Source of the DNA: Stentor roeselii
Lineage: Eukaryota; Ciliophora; Heterotrichea; Heterotrichida; Stentoridae
DNA: 64,000 nt
NCBI GenBank assembly: GCA_006503475.1
Contig: RSEH01000058.1
Coordinates: 62,001-126,000 of the forward strand
Direction: 5' to 3'
Below, in pieces: positions 27,236 through 36,295 of the stretch (its first letter is position 1; every line of letters begins with the position of its first letter). Below the pieces are notes generated by a model that worked only from the letters and a program-made list of their open reading frames with translations, was not told the origin of the DNA and did not search any database. A program made the position numbers and the translations under genes.

Positions 27236-29641
27236 ATGTCAGACGACAGCATAATTTCAGATACCGGCGATATAAACGAAGGCGAGGGTGCAAAAATAGT
27301 CCAAAGCTCAATAATGACTCAGTCAATCATGAAATCCGAGTCCTTTATTTCGTCTCATGCCTTCCAAGCCAAACCCGAGGAGAAGAAAAAAGACGCGAAT
27401 TCATTCGAAATTCAAAAAGTAGTTCAAGAAAAACCATCAGTGCAGAGACCAAACCCTCCACCGTCCAATGCAAAAAACTCGAACGAAAAACGTATAAAAA
27501 AGCCAGCTTCGCTTCAAACTTCGACTCCAAAATTTCAAAAAAATTCTAACAAATCGATTTCGAATTCATTCAGCACTCCTAAAATAAAGTTTATACCGGT
27601 TTTAAACAAAGACACGGCTAATCCTAACACTTTTGACCTCAGCTACCTGCTTCATCCAGAAGTTCAGAAAATTGCGAAAAGCGGACATAGACTTACTCAG
27701 TCAAATACTGTCTCAGCAACAGGGTCTTTTGTCAATACTAAGGTTGAAGCTCAGCAAAAGGAAAAAAGCTCTCGTTCTTTGTACAATTCAGTCAGTTCCA
27801 AGTCATTTCTACAAGATTTTTCAAAGCCAGCAGGCAAGAAACTAAGTATCGACGTTGATGAAAGGTTTTACAAAAAGGCCAAAAAGACTGAAGAAAAGGT
27901 AAAAACCTTAAAAGACATAAAAGACATGGAAGAAATCAACAACTGCACATTTCACCCAAAGATAAAAACAAAAAGAAAAACAAAAACCTGTGACGAGTAC
28001 TTCGATTACATGAAAAACTTCGTAGAAAAAAAGGACAAAAAGGTAATAAAATTAAGAGAAGACCACAAAAAAGCAGAAGAATCCATCGATTTCACCCACC
28101 AGCCAAAAATCTGTGAAAAAAGCATTCAAATAATGGCTCAAAAGTCAGAAATTGAAAACAACACTTTTGATCGACTTCACAAAACCTTCAAATTCAAAAA
28201 CAACTCCTGTGAAAATACTCACGATGTCAACGTCGCCGACTCCAGAATCGAAGAAACTGTCCGTCCAAAGATCTTCAAAAAACAAAACATTCAAAGATCC
28301 GAGCCAGTCGACAAACTTTTATACAAAGACGCGATCCGAAGACAGAAACGAAAAAACTCAATGCCTGAAAAAAAATCCCAAAAGTTAATCACAATCAGCA
28401 GTGAGCGAGTTTTAATAGAAAAGCTGAAAAGAGACTTCCAAGAATGCTTTAGTCAAGTAGACGTTGACAACTCTGACCATTTAAACTACACAAAAACAAT
28501 TGAAGTGCTTAAACTAATGAACCTGGTGCAAGAAACTTCGAAAAAAGATGAAGAAAGACTTTTAATACTAGAGGCTTGGAAGCAGATAAGCAATGAATCG
28601 AACTCTTACGTGGAAAAGTCCAGCCTGTTGACTTTCGTCCTTTCAGTGATGGGCTTTCATGAAGTCTGGATGTCAGACCAGGACTACACAACATTTTCAG
28701 TTTCTCCAAAATCTGGTAAAAAGCTGCATTCTAAGTTCCATCTTTTTTATGCTAATAGGACTACCAGTCAGCACAAATTTTCATCGACGAGGTCGATTAA
28801 AGACCTGACAGAAGTTTCTAGTAACCAAAACTCTTCGAGTTTTGGGAAAGTCCCTTTAACCTGCAGGTCGTCGATGCGCTTTGAAGGAAAAATCGAGGAT
28901 CATCTTATTGCGGAAAAAGAAAGAGTCAAGAAAAAAATCGAGGATTTACGGATTCAGATTACTGAAGAAGAAATGGAACATTGTAGCTTTCATCCTCTTA
29001 TTGAACAAATGCCGGAAGAGTCAAAAATTCAAAGAGTTGATAAGGAAGACTTGTCGACTCAGTACTTTAAACAGCTGAACAACTCAGAGGCTCAGTATAA
29101 ACATCGAGGACTTTTTCTTCATGATCTTTCGAAGGTTTTTCAAGATAAAAAACAAGAAATTGCAAGTTCACATCGAGAAAAAGAACTTATGAAAGAACTG
29201 GAAGTTTGTACTTTCACCCCGCATATTGAAAAAAAGATGTTTTCTGATGATTTAGAAGGTTTTGATAAGAAACCTCAAAAAAAAAAGAAAATTTTATGTC
29301 TTTTCAAACGGCCTGCAATTGAAAAAGGAAGAAAAAGTCTTGAATTCTATGAACACTCTCAGTCAAAAAGCACTGAAACTAAAGAAAAGCATGAAAAAAC
29401 CATAGAAGAGCCTAAAACCAAGGAAAACTCTGAAAATTTCTTCAACCTTATCAAATGCATGAAAGGAATCGCGACGATTTCCGTGAATACCGGAAAAGGA
29501 AAAGAAATAATCGAGTTTAACTTCAAAGAAGAAGACCCAGCTTGTGTCGTTATCGACTTTTCAAGTCAGTTCGGCCTAAACAAGGACCAAGAGTACAAAC
29601 TTGTTAAAGAACTCACTCTTATTAAATATAAAAATTTATAA
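27236..29641 (+). CDS. Large protein with repeated C-T/S-F-x-P motifs and EF-hand-like segment
   Basis: 801 residues. A motif recurs at wide spacing: NNCTFHPKIKT, IDFTHQPKI, EHCSFHPLIEQ, EVCTFTPHIEKK. Such CTFxPxI motifs are common in ciliate and flagellar coiled-coil proteins. Residues about 395-425 (FQECFSQVDVDNSDHLNYTKT) look like a degenerate EF-hand. The rest is Lys/Glu-rich. A cytoskeletal or ciliary structural role is inferred. The stop TAA overlaps the SEM1 ATG (TAATG). Confidence 0.7.
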   Translation: MSDDSIISDTGDINEGEGAKIVQSSIMTQSIMKSESFISSHAFQAKPEEKKKDANSFEIQKVVQEKPSVQRPNPPPSNAKNSNEKRIKKPASLQTSTPKFQKNSNKSISNSFSTPKIKFIPVLNKDTANPNTFDLSYLLHPEVQKIAKSGHRLTQSNTVSATGSFVNTKVEAQQKEKSSRSLYNSVSSKSFLQDFSKPAGKKLSIDVDERFYKKAKKTEEKVKTLKDIKDMEEINNCTFHPKIKTKRKTKTCDEYFDYMKNFVEKKDKKVIKLREDHKKAEESIDFTHQPKICEKSIQIMAQKSEIENNTFDRLHKTFKFKNNSCENTHDVNVADSRIEETVRPKIFKKQNIQRSEPVDKLLYKDAIRRQKRKNSMPEKKSQKLITISSERVLIEKLKRDFQECFSQVDVDNSDHLNYTKTIEVLKLMNLVQETSKKDEERLLILEAWKQISNESNSYVEKSSLLTFVLSVMGFHEVWMSDQDYTTFSVSPKSGKKLHSKFHLFYANRTTSQHKFSSTRSIKDLTEVSSNQNSSSFGKVPLTCRSSMRFEGKIEDHLIAEKERVKKKIEDLRIQITEEEMEHCSFHPLIEQMPEESKIQRVDKEDLSTQYFKQLNNSEAQYKHRGLFLHDLSKVFQDKKQEIASSHREKELMKELEVCTFTPHIEKKMFSDDLEGFDKKPQKKKKILCLFKRPAIEKGRKSLEFYEHSQSKSTETKEKHEKTIEEPKTKENSENFFNLIKCMKGIATISVNTGKGKEIIEFNFKEEDPACVVIDFSSQFGLNKDQEYKLVKELTLIKYKNL

Positions 29642-29832
29642 TGGACCAAATGGATGTTGAAGAAAAACAGTTCGTCTTTCAAGAAGATGACGAACTTGAA
29701 GAATTTCAAGAAGAAAACTGGGATGAAAGCAAACAGGACGAATTCGACATCAAGGAATGGGAAGAAGACTGGGATGATGATGCACCTGACGATGTTTTTA
29801 CCCAACAACTTCGAGCTGAGTTATTAAAGTAA
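29641..29832 (+). CDS. SEM1: SEM1/DSS1, proteasome lid subunit
   Basis: 63 residues, the usual size. Two acidic/aromatic clusters are diagnostic: EDDELEEFQEENW and WEEDWDDDAPDDVFTQQLRAELLK. SEM1 is an intrinsically disordered chaperone-like subunit of the 26S proteasome lid. It also binds BRCA2-type and TREX-2 complexes. Its ATG shares one base with the previous stop, and its last 9 nt overlap the convergent gene's 3' end. Confidence 0.95.
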   Translation: MDQMDVEEKQFVFQEDDELEEFQEENWDESKQDEFDIKEWEEDWDDDAPDDVFTQQLRAELLK

Positions 29833-30216
29833 CAGGTTATGAATAAGGTTGATTGTTTTTAACTCGGCCTTTCCTACCCGGGAATCGACTTTCAATAGAG
29901 TTTCTTTTACTTCTAAAAGTCCTTCAACACATGTCGATAACAACTTTTGAACACTGAAAAAACCTTGAAGTCCATTTTCTTTTCCTAAAACCTTTCCAAT
30001 TAACTCTTCCAGTCCAGGCCCGGTCTCGAGGATATAAAACCCAAGGACTTCTTTGCATTCGAGACACAAAAGATCCATTGCAAGGCATCCAAAAACTGAG
30101 CAAGTCCTTCCACAGGAGACGTTCGTGAGTCTCTTTGCGATAAAAAATTGATTCCATTCTCCAGATCGTTTTTCTACAAATATCTGAGCCTGACAAGTGC
30201 ACTTAAAGCTTTCCAT
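29824..30216 (-). CDS. Cysteine-rich protein, possibly Mis18/yippee-like
   Basis: 130 residues. FKCTCQAQIFVEKRSGEW...VSCGRTCSVFGCLAMDLLCLECKEVLGFYILETG has the two separated CxxC-like pairs and the CxxCxxxLGxY pattern of the Mis18/yippee zinc fold. Mis18 primes centromeric chromatin for CENP-A loading; yippee proteins have other roles. The match is limited to these motifs. The C-terminal 60 residues are a predicted helix. Its stop overlaps SEM1 by 9 nt. Confidence 0.55.
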   Translation of the reverse strand: MESFKCTCQAQIFVEKRSGEWNQFFIAKRLTNVSCGRTCSVFGCLAMDLLCLECKEVLGFYILETGPGLEELIGKVLGKENGLQGFFSVQKLLSTCVEGLLEVKETLLKVDSRVGKAELKTINLIHNLLL

Positions 30217-30245
30217 ATCTTTTCTGATTCGATCTATAATAAACT

Positions 30246-30587
30246 ATGGAAGGAGATACGAAGAAACAGCTCAAGATCAAATCAGGAATCGTGAAAAGAA
30301 TCACACGAGAGTTTGAAAGCTACCAGAAAGAAATTGTTAAAGATAAGGACCGAATTGAAAAACTGAGGGACAATGGAGCTGGTGAGCATGAGATCAGAAA
30401 ACAAGAAGAAGTTCTGCAAGAGACGATTTCCATGGTGCCGAATACTAGGAAAAGACTTCAAGATGCTTTGGAAGAACTGACAAACTTCATGAAGGATAAT
30501 GATACTGTTGAAGATTTGATCACCTCTGAAGAGTGGACTGAAGCCACTACTATTGTAGGCAAGGCACAGGAGACTATTAGTGGCTAG
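30246..30587 (+). CDS. TBCA: Tubulin-binding cofactor A
   Basis: 113 residues, all-helical. KQLKIKSGIVKRITREFESYQKE, the central LRDNGAGEHEIRKQEEVLQET and PNTRKRLQDALEEL match TBCA. Cofactor A captures beta-tubulin released from the CCT chaperonin and hands it into the tubulin-folding pathway in the cytosol. This fits the heavy tubulin demand of a ciliate cortex. Divergent start spacing to the neighbour is 29 nt. Confidence 0.93.
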   Translation: MEGDTKKQLKIKSGIVKRITREFESYQKEIVKDKDRIEKLRDNGAGEHEIRKQEEVLQETISMVPNTRKRLQDALEELTNFMKDNDTVEDLITSEEWTEATTIVGKAQETISG

Positions 30588-30604
30588 TTAATAGATTTAT
30601 AATC

Positions 30605-31947
30605 ATGCAAAGAAGTTCATCAAAAAGCCAGAGTCGCTTAGACGAGCTAAAAAAATACATCCATTTCCTCGTGAACAACCAGCAGTCCCACTCCATGCTG
30701 AGCTTCGCCTGCAACGAAGTAGGAATCCCATATGATGAACTTTTGCCTGTCAATCCAGAGGCTCTCGAATCAACCACGAAAGAAATTAACGACTTGAGAG
30801 TCTCTCACATGGAAGCCAGACGAAAGGCAAAAATCAACATTTTAGCGAAATTTCTTCTTGAAAAGCAAACAAATGCCGCTTCAAACTCGTCCAGACTCAA
30901 CAAAAGCAACTTGACGCCAACCCCAGGCCGAATGAATGACTCTCAGTTCGAAGCAGAAACCGAGCGAAAAGTGAAAAGTCTCAAAAAAGCGATTTTAAAC
31001 GAGTTGTCAGTCAGTCAGAAGCTAAAAAGACTGAAAAAAGAAGAAGAGGACAAGAAAAGGAAAATCGAAGAAAAGATCAAAGAAAAGGAAGCCAGGGAGA
31101 TAATAAAGCTGAAAAATCATAAACTCTTCGAGATAAGAGATGAAAGAATCAAAGAAATTCTCCAGAAGAAGAAAAAAGAAGAAGAAGAACACGAAATAAA
31201 AGGACTTCAATACTCAGTTCAAATGAAAAGTAAAGAAAAACTCGCTGGGCTTCCTAGTTTTCACACCACTCCACAACATCAGCATACAAGGGTAAACTTA
31301 AATAGAGCAGTGAAGACCTCAGCACTGTCACTTTCCAACTCGACTCAATCAACCAAAAACTCCACAAATCCGCAAAACGCGCTAAAAAACTTCTACTTGA
31401 CAAGAAAATCCCGGCAAAACAGGTAGCCAGTCAGATAATCAAAGTAAAAACCCTTCGTGAGCAGCTGCTAAGTCAAGAAGAAGAAGAAAAAACACGAAGA
31501 ATTTTAAGACTACAGAACGATTTAGACTACTCCTCAGTAACTTTTACTTAGAAACGACGAGAGCTCCTGAAAGAGCAAAAAAAATTAAGTCGGAGCCTTA
31601 ACAGCTTTAAATCAAAGAAAAATCAGGGAGACTCTTGGCTGAACCTCAAAGAAAAAGAAACTGAAAAGAAAAACCAGATAATTGACAAGATCAGAAAAGA
31701 CGTAAAAGAAGGCTATTCTCAAAAGTCACAAATCATCAGCATGAAAATCGCTTTACGTAAAAAAGACCAAGAAGAAAACCTCCAAAAAATCTTACATCAA
31801 CAATGGAAAGAAAAAGACAAGTTAATTGAAAAGTTGAAAGAAGATTCAACTTTAAAAAGACCAGAAATCAACTTTCGCAACATCCGAGCCGAGGTAAAAA
31901 AAGAGTTTTTTCAAAGTTTGAAGAAGTTGAAAAATAAAGATCTGTGA
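30605..31947 (+). CDS. Coiled-coil protein rebuilt from three exons, 437 aa
   Basis: The frame stops at 31426 unless a 14-nt intron (31292-31305) is removed; a second intron (31537-31551) then removes an in-frame TAG. The joined protein has a helical N-terminus, a central Lys/Glu coiled coil (about 120-210), and a continuing helical C-terminus (AKRAKKLLLDKKIPAKQVAS, IIDKIRKDVKEGYSQKSQ). It resembles CCDC-type axonemal or centrosomal proteins; no specific name can be given. Exons: 30605-31291, 31306-31536, 31552-31947. Confidence 0.75.
31292..31305 (+). other. Putative 14-nt intron
   Basis: GTAAACTTAAATAG between Arg and Ser codons (phase 0). Removal shifts to the frame that stays open and coding for more than 200 nt. 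It has an A six bases from the 3' end, like the 15-nt introns. An alternative is a 15-nt intron with one base lost in the assembly. Confidence 0.6.
31537..31551 (+). other. 15-nt intron
   Basis: GTAACTTTTACTTAG, phase 0. It ends in an in-frame TAG; the coding frame continues on both sides. A at position 10. Confidence 0.85.
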
Positions 31948-31965
31948 AAAAAAACATAATATTAA

Positions 31966-32670
31966 ATGGGAGGACTTAAAATTGACCCTCGAGGTCTATT
32001 TGCTGAATATTTTGGAACTTTTCTTTTGACTTTCGGAGTGAGTATGTCCGCAGGTCAGCCCCTGGCAGTCGGAGGTTCGTTATGGTTGGGCATGTGCATT
32101 ACAGGGTTCAGGTCAGGAGCTCAATTCAACCCTGCAGTAACCCTTTCAGTCCTTGTAAAAACACTTCTAGACGGTAAACTAGACACCTCAACCTTAACAA
32201 CCCTTCTCCTAAACATTCCCTGTCAAATCGCAGGAGGTCTTACTGCAGGTTTTTTAGCATGGGCCGTGAGCGACACAACCTTTTACTTCAAAATCAGCGA
32301 CGACTTCAAACTCGGGCAGGCCTTTTTAAGTGAAATGCTCTTCACAATGCTTCTTTGTCTCAACGTCCATCAAGCAGGGAAGGCAAAGCACGGTCTCTTC
32401 CTCGAAGGAGGCCTCATCGCGATGACCTTGGGGACATGCGCTTTTACCATCGGGCACATTACCAGGAACTGTGTGAATCCAGCAGTTGAATTAGGACTCG
32501 GAGTCTCTCATTACGCTGATCACAGTTCAGGAATGACAAAAACCTGGCTTTATATTTTAGCTCCTATTTGTGGAGGCACCAATGCTGCATTGATCGCGAA
32601 GGTCAGAAGGTACTGGGAAGTCAACCCTCGACAGAGCAAAACTCTTAACTTTGAGATGTGGACTGGGTAA
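31966..32670 (+). CDS. Aquaporin-family channel with NPAV second motif
   Basis: 234 residues, six hydrophobic segments. The two NPA boxes are at 55-57 (AQFNPAVTL) and 171-173 (NCVNPAVELG). Canonical aquaporins have NPAR at the second box, where Arg forms the selectivity filter. Here it is Val, so pore selectivity may differ, as in plant SIPs and other unorthodox members. A role in water or small solute movement at the plasma or contractile-vacuole membrane is inferred. Confidence 0.85.
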   Translation: MGGLKIDPRGLFAEYFGTFLLTFGVSMSAGQPLAVGGSLWLGMCITGFRSGAQFNPAVTLSVLVKTLLDGKLDTSTLTTLLLNIPCQIAGGLTAGFLAWAVSDTTFYFKISDDFKLGQAFLSEMLFTMLLCLNVHQAGKAKHGLFLEGGLIAMTLGTCAFTIGHITRNCVNPAVELGLGVSHYADHSSGMTKTWLYILAPICGGTNAALIAKVRRYWEVNPRQSKTLNFEMWTG

Positions 32671-32688
32671 GATAATTAAATAGATTAG

Positions 32689-33492
32689 TTATGAAACTTG
32701 TCGGGTTGAATGAAAGGAATAGTCTGGGTTTATCAAGTTGCCTTGCACTGGCCGGTGGTCTTTGAATAAGGAAATGTTTATTGTTTTCTTTAGGTGACTT
32801 GAGGGAAGTGACTTGGATAGTGATGAGGTTGAGGAGAAGGTTGGAGAAGGGCTTAGCTTTGAATTGTGCTTTGGGGGAGTTGCGGAGACTGAGGACACTT
32901 GATGGGAAAGAACTGTTGGCGATGTCTGTGATGGTGGCTTTGATGGCGTTGATTGGGAAGTTATACCGTTTGTGAGGATTGGTATTGGTAGGCTTTGAGG
33001 TGATGCTATTGACTGTCCCAAGTTATTCGCCTGTAAAACTTGCATTGGCTGGGAAGGCTTGGGTGTTGATATTCCTGGGTATTGATAAAGGTATGGATTG
33101 TTTGGCACTTGAAATGAAAGGTTCTGTGATTGAGGAAATGAATCATTTGCTTTTAAATAATCGTTTGAGGTCTGAGTTGATTTACTGCATTTTTTATCGA
33201 TTTTTGATGATATCAACTCTTTTGCTGTGATCAAAAAACCTGCTTTGAACCCTTCTTCTGTTAGAGCTCGCACCATTTCTTCTGGGATTTGGAAATATTG
33301 AGAGGTTGTCTTCAGGTCTGATGAGTTTTTCAGGTCTTTCACGCATTCCACTGCTTTTTGGAAAAAGTCTTGGTTGTTGAAACCGACTTGAGGAAGAAAT
33401 CTTTTTAAATCGTCTTCGGAGACTCCTAATTGAGAGCTCACTTGTTTCGCGCCTTTTAAGTTTACGTAGAGGGAAAAAAGGTTACAGTCCAT
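32689..33492 (-). CDS. Ser/Pro-rich protein with small N-terminal helical domain
   Basis: 267 residues from the ATG giving MDCNLFSLYV; the longer frame starts at GTG. Residues 1-85 form an ordered helical region (AKQVSSQLGVSEDDLKRFLPQVGF...). The rest is disordered, rich in Ser, Pro, Thr and Gln (SKPPSQTSPTVLSHQVSSVS). No family is recognised. The start is 14 nt from the divergent phosphatase start. Confidence 0.65.
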   Translation of the reverse strand: MDCNLFSLYVNLKGAKQVSSQLGVSEDDLKRFLPQVGFNNQDFFQKAVECVKDLKNSSDLKTTSQYFQIPEEMVRALTEEGFKAGFLITAKELISSKIDKKCSKSTQTSNDYLKANDSFPQSQNLSFQVPNNPYLYQYPGISTPKPSQPMQVLQANNLGQSIASPQSLPIPILTNGITSQSTPSKPPSQTSPTVLSHQVSSVSATPPKHNSKLSPSPTFSSTSSLSKSLPSSHLKKTINISLFKDHRPVQGNLINPDYSFHSTRQVS

Positions 33493-33506
33493 TATCAGGG
33501 GGATAA

Positions 33507-34097
33507 ATGAAAGGAAAGGTTTATGTGTTAAGACATGCTGTATCACAGCATAATGAATGGATGGTCAGAAGGATCTTTAAACCTTCTCTTTGGTTCACTC
33601 ATGATTCAGGCATAATTGATGCAGAACTATCTCCCAAAGGAATACAGAATGCTCAAAAAGTCCAAAAAACTCTAGAAAGCGTAAATTTCGACCTGGTGAT
33701 TTGTTCACCTTTAACAAGAGCTATCCAAACTATGGAGATCGTTTTGCAAGGTAAAAACATTCCTACAATTGTGACTCCTCTCGTGAGGGAAAGGATAGAT
33801 CGTCTCTCTGATACTGGAAAGACTCAAAAATATTTAATGGAAAAGTATCCTACTTACAAGTTCTTGCACTTTAATGAAGAGTGGAAAAGCTTTGATGGGC
33901 CTGATGGGTTTGAGAAGGAGGATGAACTTAATATCCACAATAGAATTTCACAGTTTAAAGAGTACTTGAAAGGTTTAGAGTTCGAAACGATGCTCCTTGT
34001 AACTCATGCGCATTTTATTTACAATTTGACTACTCGAAATTTGATTTTCCCAAATGGTTATTTTTGGATTATCAATAAGTCGACTTTGGTTAGTTAG
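33507..34097 (+). CDS. Histidine phosphatase superfamily (phosphoglycerate-mutase-like)
   Basis: 196 residues. YVLRHAVSQHN carries the catalytic RH(A/G) motif (Arg9, His10). CSPLTRAIQT supplies the second Arg, RER the acidic site, and VTHAHF the second His. Members include PGM-like phosphatases and SixA; the substrate is unknown. The frame stops after STLVS. A GC-richer, in-frame block 34152-34199 after a TTTTTTGCAG could be a missed last exon (see findings). Confidence 0.85.
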   Translation: MKGKVYVLRHAVSQHNEWMVRRIFKPSLWFTHDSGIIDAELSPKGIQNAQKVQKTLESVNFDLVICSPLTRAIQTMEIVLQGKNIPTIVTPLVRERIDRLSDTGKTQKYLMEKYPTYKFLHFNEEWKSFDGPDGFEKEDELNIHNRISQFKEYLKGLEFETMLLVTHAHFIYNLTTRNLIFPNGYFWIINKSTLVS

Positions 34098-34674
34098 AGT
34101 TAGAATAATTGAAATTAGATTTAATGATTAGGGATAACTAGTTTTTTGCAGGGGATTGCAAAGCATCCAGTGAAAATCAGGGGTCAACTTGTTTATTAAC
34201 TTCTAAAAGGGAGATAGATACAAAAATTCTCATTATCTAAAAATAAGTGTTTTGTAATTATAAAATGTGGTATTATGATATTTTTCTAGTTAAGTATTAC
34301 AAAGTATATTTATCTATTCATAATTTCTAAAAATATATGTTTCTAATAATTAATTATGTTAAAAAAGGAATTTAATCATCTTTAAGTATTTTTTTTTCTA
34401 AATTAGGCTGAGATAAGACTTTTTTACATTGCCTCATATTTTCCATACAATATGATTATTTCTCATAAAATTAATAGCATAAACTCTTATAATTAACATA
34501 ACCATAGAGCCAAAACCTGTATTCCTCAAAAACTATAATTCACTAAATTAATTTCCAAAAATTTAAACCATTAAAGCCTAAAAAAAAAATCTCCCCTCAA
34601 TAAAATCCTAAACGCCCACAACCCAAAAACCCTCCCTCTCGCCCAAAAAGCCTCTAAACCCATCTAAAATCTCC
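34098..34674. other. Intergenic, AT-rich, possible terminal exon at its left end
   Basis: 577 nt. 34152-34199 is GC-richer than its surroundings and reads GIAKHPVKIRGQLVY then stop. The rest is very AT-rich; the last 170 nt before the next ATG are almost free of G on +. Confidence 0.5.
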
Positions 34675-35184
34675 ATGCCTAAAATTCCAAAAAAGATGAA
34701 ACCAAAATCAAAACCTCTTCATAAAAACCACGAAATAATCGAAAAAACAAACGAAGTTCACAAGCTGATAATCCAGAAAAATGTTTTAAACTGGAACAAG
34801 AAATTCGAGGACTTTTCAGGTCGTTTCCGAGTGAATCCTTACTCTCTAACGACAGTGACATCAAAGCCAAACCACATAAACCCTCTTCACGGCGTAGAGC
34901 ATTACAAGGCTAGTATTTACCGAGACCCAACAGAAGAGGCATTTTCATCAGACTTCTTAGCGCGAACAGTTTCCCGAGGTGCGATGCCTCCGAACCTGAA
35001 ACATAAAAACCCTCAAACAACAGCTCAAGAAATTGGGTGGATGCCGAGTCCAGTCCTTCCAAGAGCGCAATCACGTTGGAGCCATCGAGGAAAAAACACC
35101 TGTTTCGAGACTTTCTTCGCAGAAGAGTACATCAAGTTCAAGGGGATCAACCCTTACTTCACACGTAAGAGTAAAATTAATTAA
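34675..35184 (+). CDS. CFAP144: CFAP144/FAM183-like axonemal protein
   Basis: 169 residues. RFRVNPYSLTTVTSKPNHIN near the middle, followed later by TTAQEIGWMPSPVL and an aromatic tail, matches the CFAP144 (FAM183) plan: an NP(Y/F)-containing strand, a KPN turn and a QEIGW motif. CFAP144 is a microtubule inner protein of doublet microtubules in cilia. The N-terminus is basic. The last 8 nt overlap the 3' end of the convergent RING gene. Confidence 0.8.
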   Translation: MPKIPKKMKPKSKPLHKNHEIIEKTNEVHKLIIQKNVLNWNKKFEDFSGRFRVNPYSLTTVTSKPNHINPLHGVEHYKASIYRDPTEEAFSSDFLARTVSRGAMPPNLKHKNPQTTAQEIGWMPSPVLPRAQSRWSHRGKNTCFETFFAEEYIKFKGINPYFTRKSKIN

Positions 35185-36295
35185 GACCTATCAAAGACGC
35201 GTCGCGACTGTCTCGATTCACTTCTTGGATATTTGGAAAGTCCTCTTCTTCAAAAGGACTGAACTTGCATAAGGGACACTTCGGACGCGTCACGCGTCCG
35301 ACGAACCAGTCCTCGATGCACTTCGCGTGAAAAAGGTGCTTGCATGGAAGTTTTCGAACTAGACTTGTGGATTTCATCCTGTTTGAGTTTTACTCTTCGA
35401 AACAAATACAGCAGGTCTTTTCACCGACTTCTAAAAGTTCCTCGTGAAAGTGAGTTCTGGGGAACATACGTTGAATGTCTTGCTCGGAGATCACTGAAGT
35501 TTCTTGAACTGCTTGGTAGTTGCGGGAATGGACTCGGGCTGTTAAAGAGGACTCGATTTGGAATCTTTGTTGTTTATGAGACTTGTAAAGTCGTTTTAAG
35601 AGAAGAAAGGTGCAGCTTAGGCAAAATAAGAATGATACGCAAAGAGCTACGATGGTTAAAATAGAACTTAGGGTCATTCCTTGGCTTGAGTCATCGTTCC
35701 AAAGAATTTCAAGATTTGAGTAGTTTAGGTTGTAGTTCATTGTGGAGTAGAGAAGGACTAAATAGTTGCTGTCTTCTAGTTTAAAGGTTTTTCTTGATGA
35801 TGTTAGGTTGTTGAACAGGACTATCCGGGAAATCAGGTCTTTTGAATGATTTTCGTTTTTTAAAAGATAGGAAAAAATCGCTAGGGTTCCGATTTCTCCT
35901 GAAAAAAATCGAGTTTCAATTGTTTGTGTTGTTTTTTTAGTTAATCTTAAGTCTATCGTCCATTTGCATAGTGTGGAACTTGGAGGACTTTTCAATGAGA
36001 ACTTTCCTTGAGCTGAGTCATAAAATGATTCTCCGCATATTTCGCTTGACTTGCAGGAAATTAAGTCAGAAGATGAAGATGTGCAAGATTTTTTTGTGGA
36101 TGTTGATGAGTCGATGCAGAATTCGCATGAAAGAGATTCTGGCTGGAATGTTGAGTTTATGAAACCTGTGCACTTATTTCTAGGTTTTTCTTACTTCACG
36201 AATAGAATCGAGTTCAATGAACAAACTTCGCAGATGTTTTCGCATGATTCAACTATTTTTGATGAGAGGATTAGAAATAAATATACACCTTTCAT
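35177..36295 (-). CDS. Transmembrane RING-H2 ubiquitin ligase with Cys-rich ectodomain (two introns)
   Basis: Joining three exons across 15-nt introns at 36180-36194 and 35379-35393 gives 362 residues. Order: signal peptide (MKGVYLFLILSSKIVES), a Cys-rich luminal or extracellular part (CENICEVC, CEFC, SCKSSEIC), a membrane helix at about 206-228, and a RING-H2 at about 290-335, CCICFEE...LPCKHLFHAKC...CPLC. The second intron splits the RING itself. The layout is that of PA-TM-RING/ATL-like E3 ligases of endomembranes. Confidence 0.85.
35379..35393 (-). other. 15-nt intron inside the RING finger
   Basis: GTAAAACTCAAACAG on the minus strand, phase 2 within a Glu codon. Removal joins CCICFEE to MKSTSLVRKLPCKH and restores a full RING-H2. 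A at position 10. Confidence 0.9.
36180..36194 (-). other. 15-nt intron in the RING gene ectodomain
   Basis: GTAAGAAAAACCTAG on the minus strand, phase 2 within a Lys codon. It removes an in-frame TAA and links the signal peptide exon to the Cys-rich region. A at position 10. Confidence 0.85.

Noticed and set aside
32155-32170. 16-nt GTAA...TAG stretch in the aquaporin gene
   Set aside because: The frame is open through it and the residues fit the family; removal would shift the frame.
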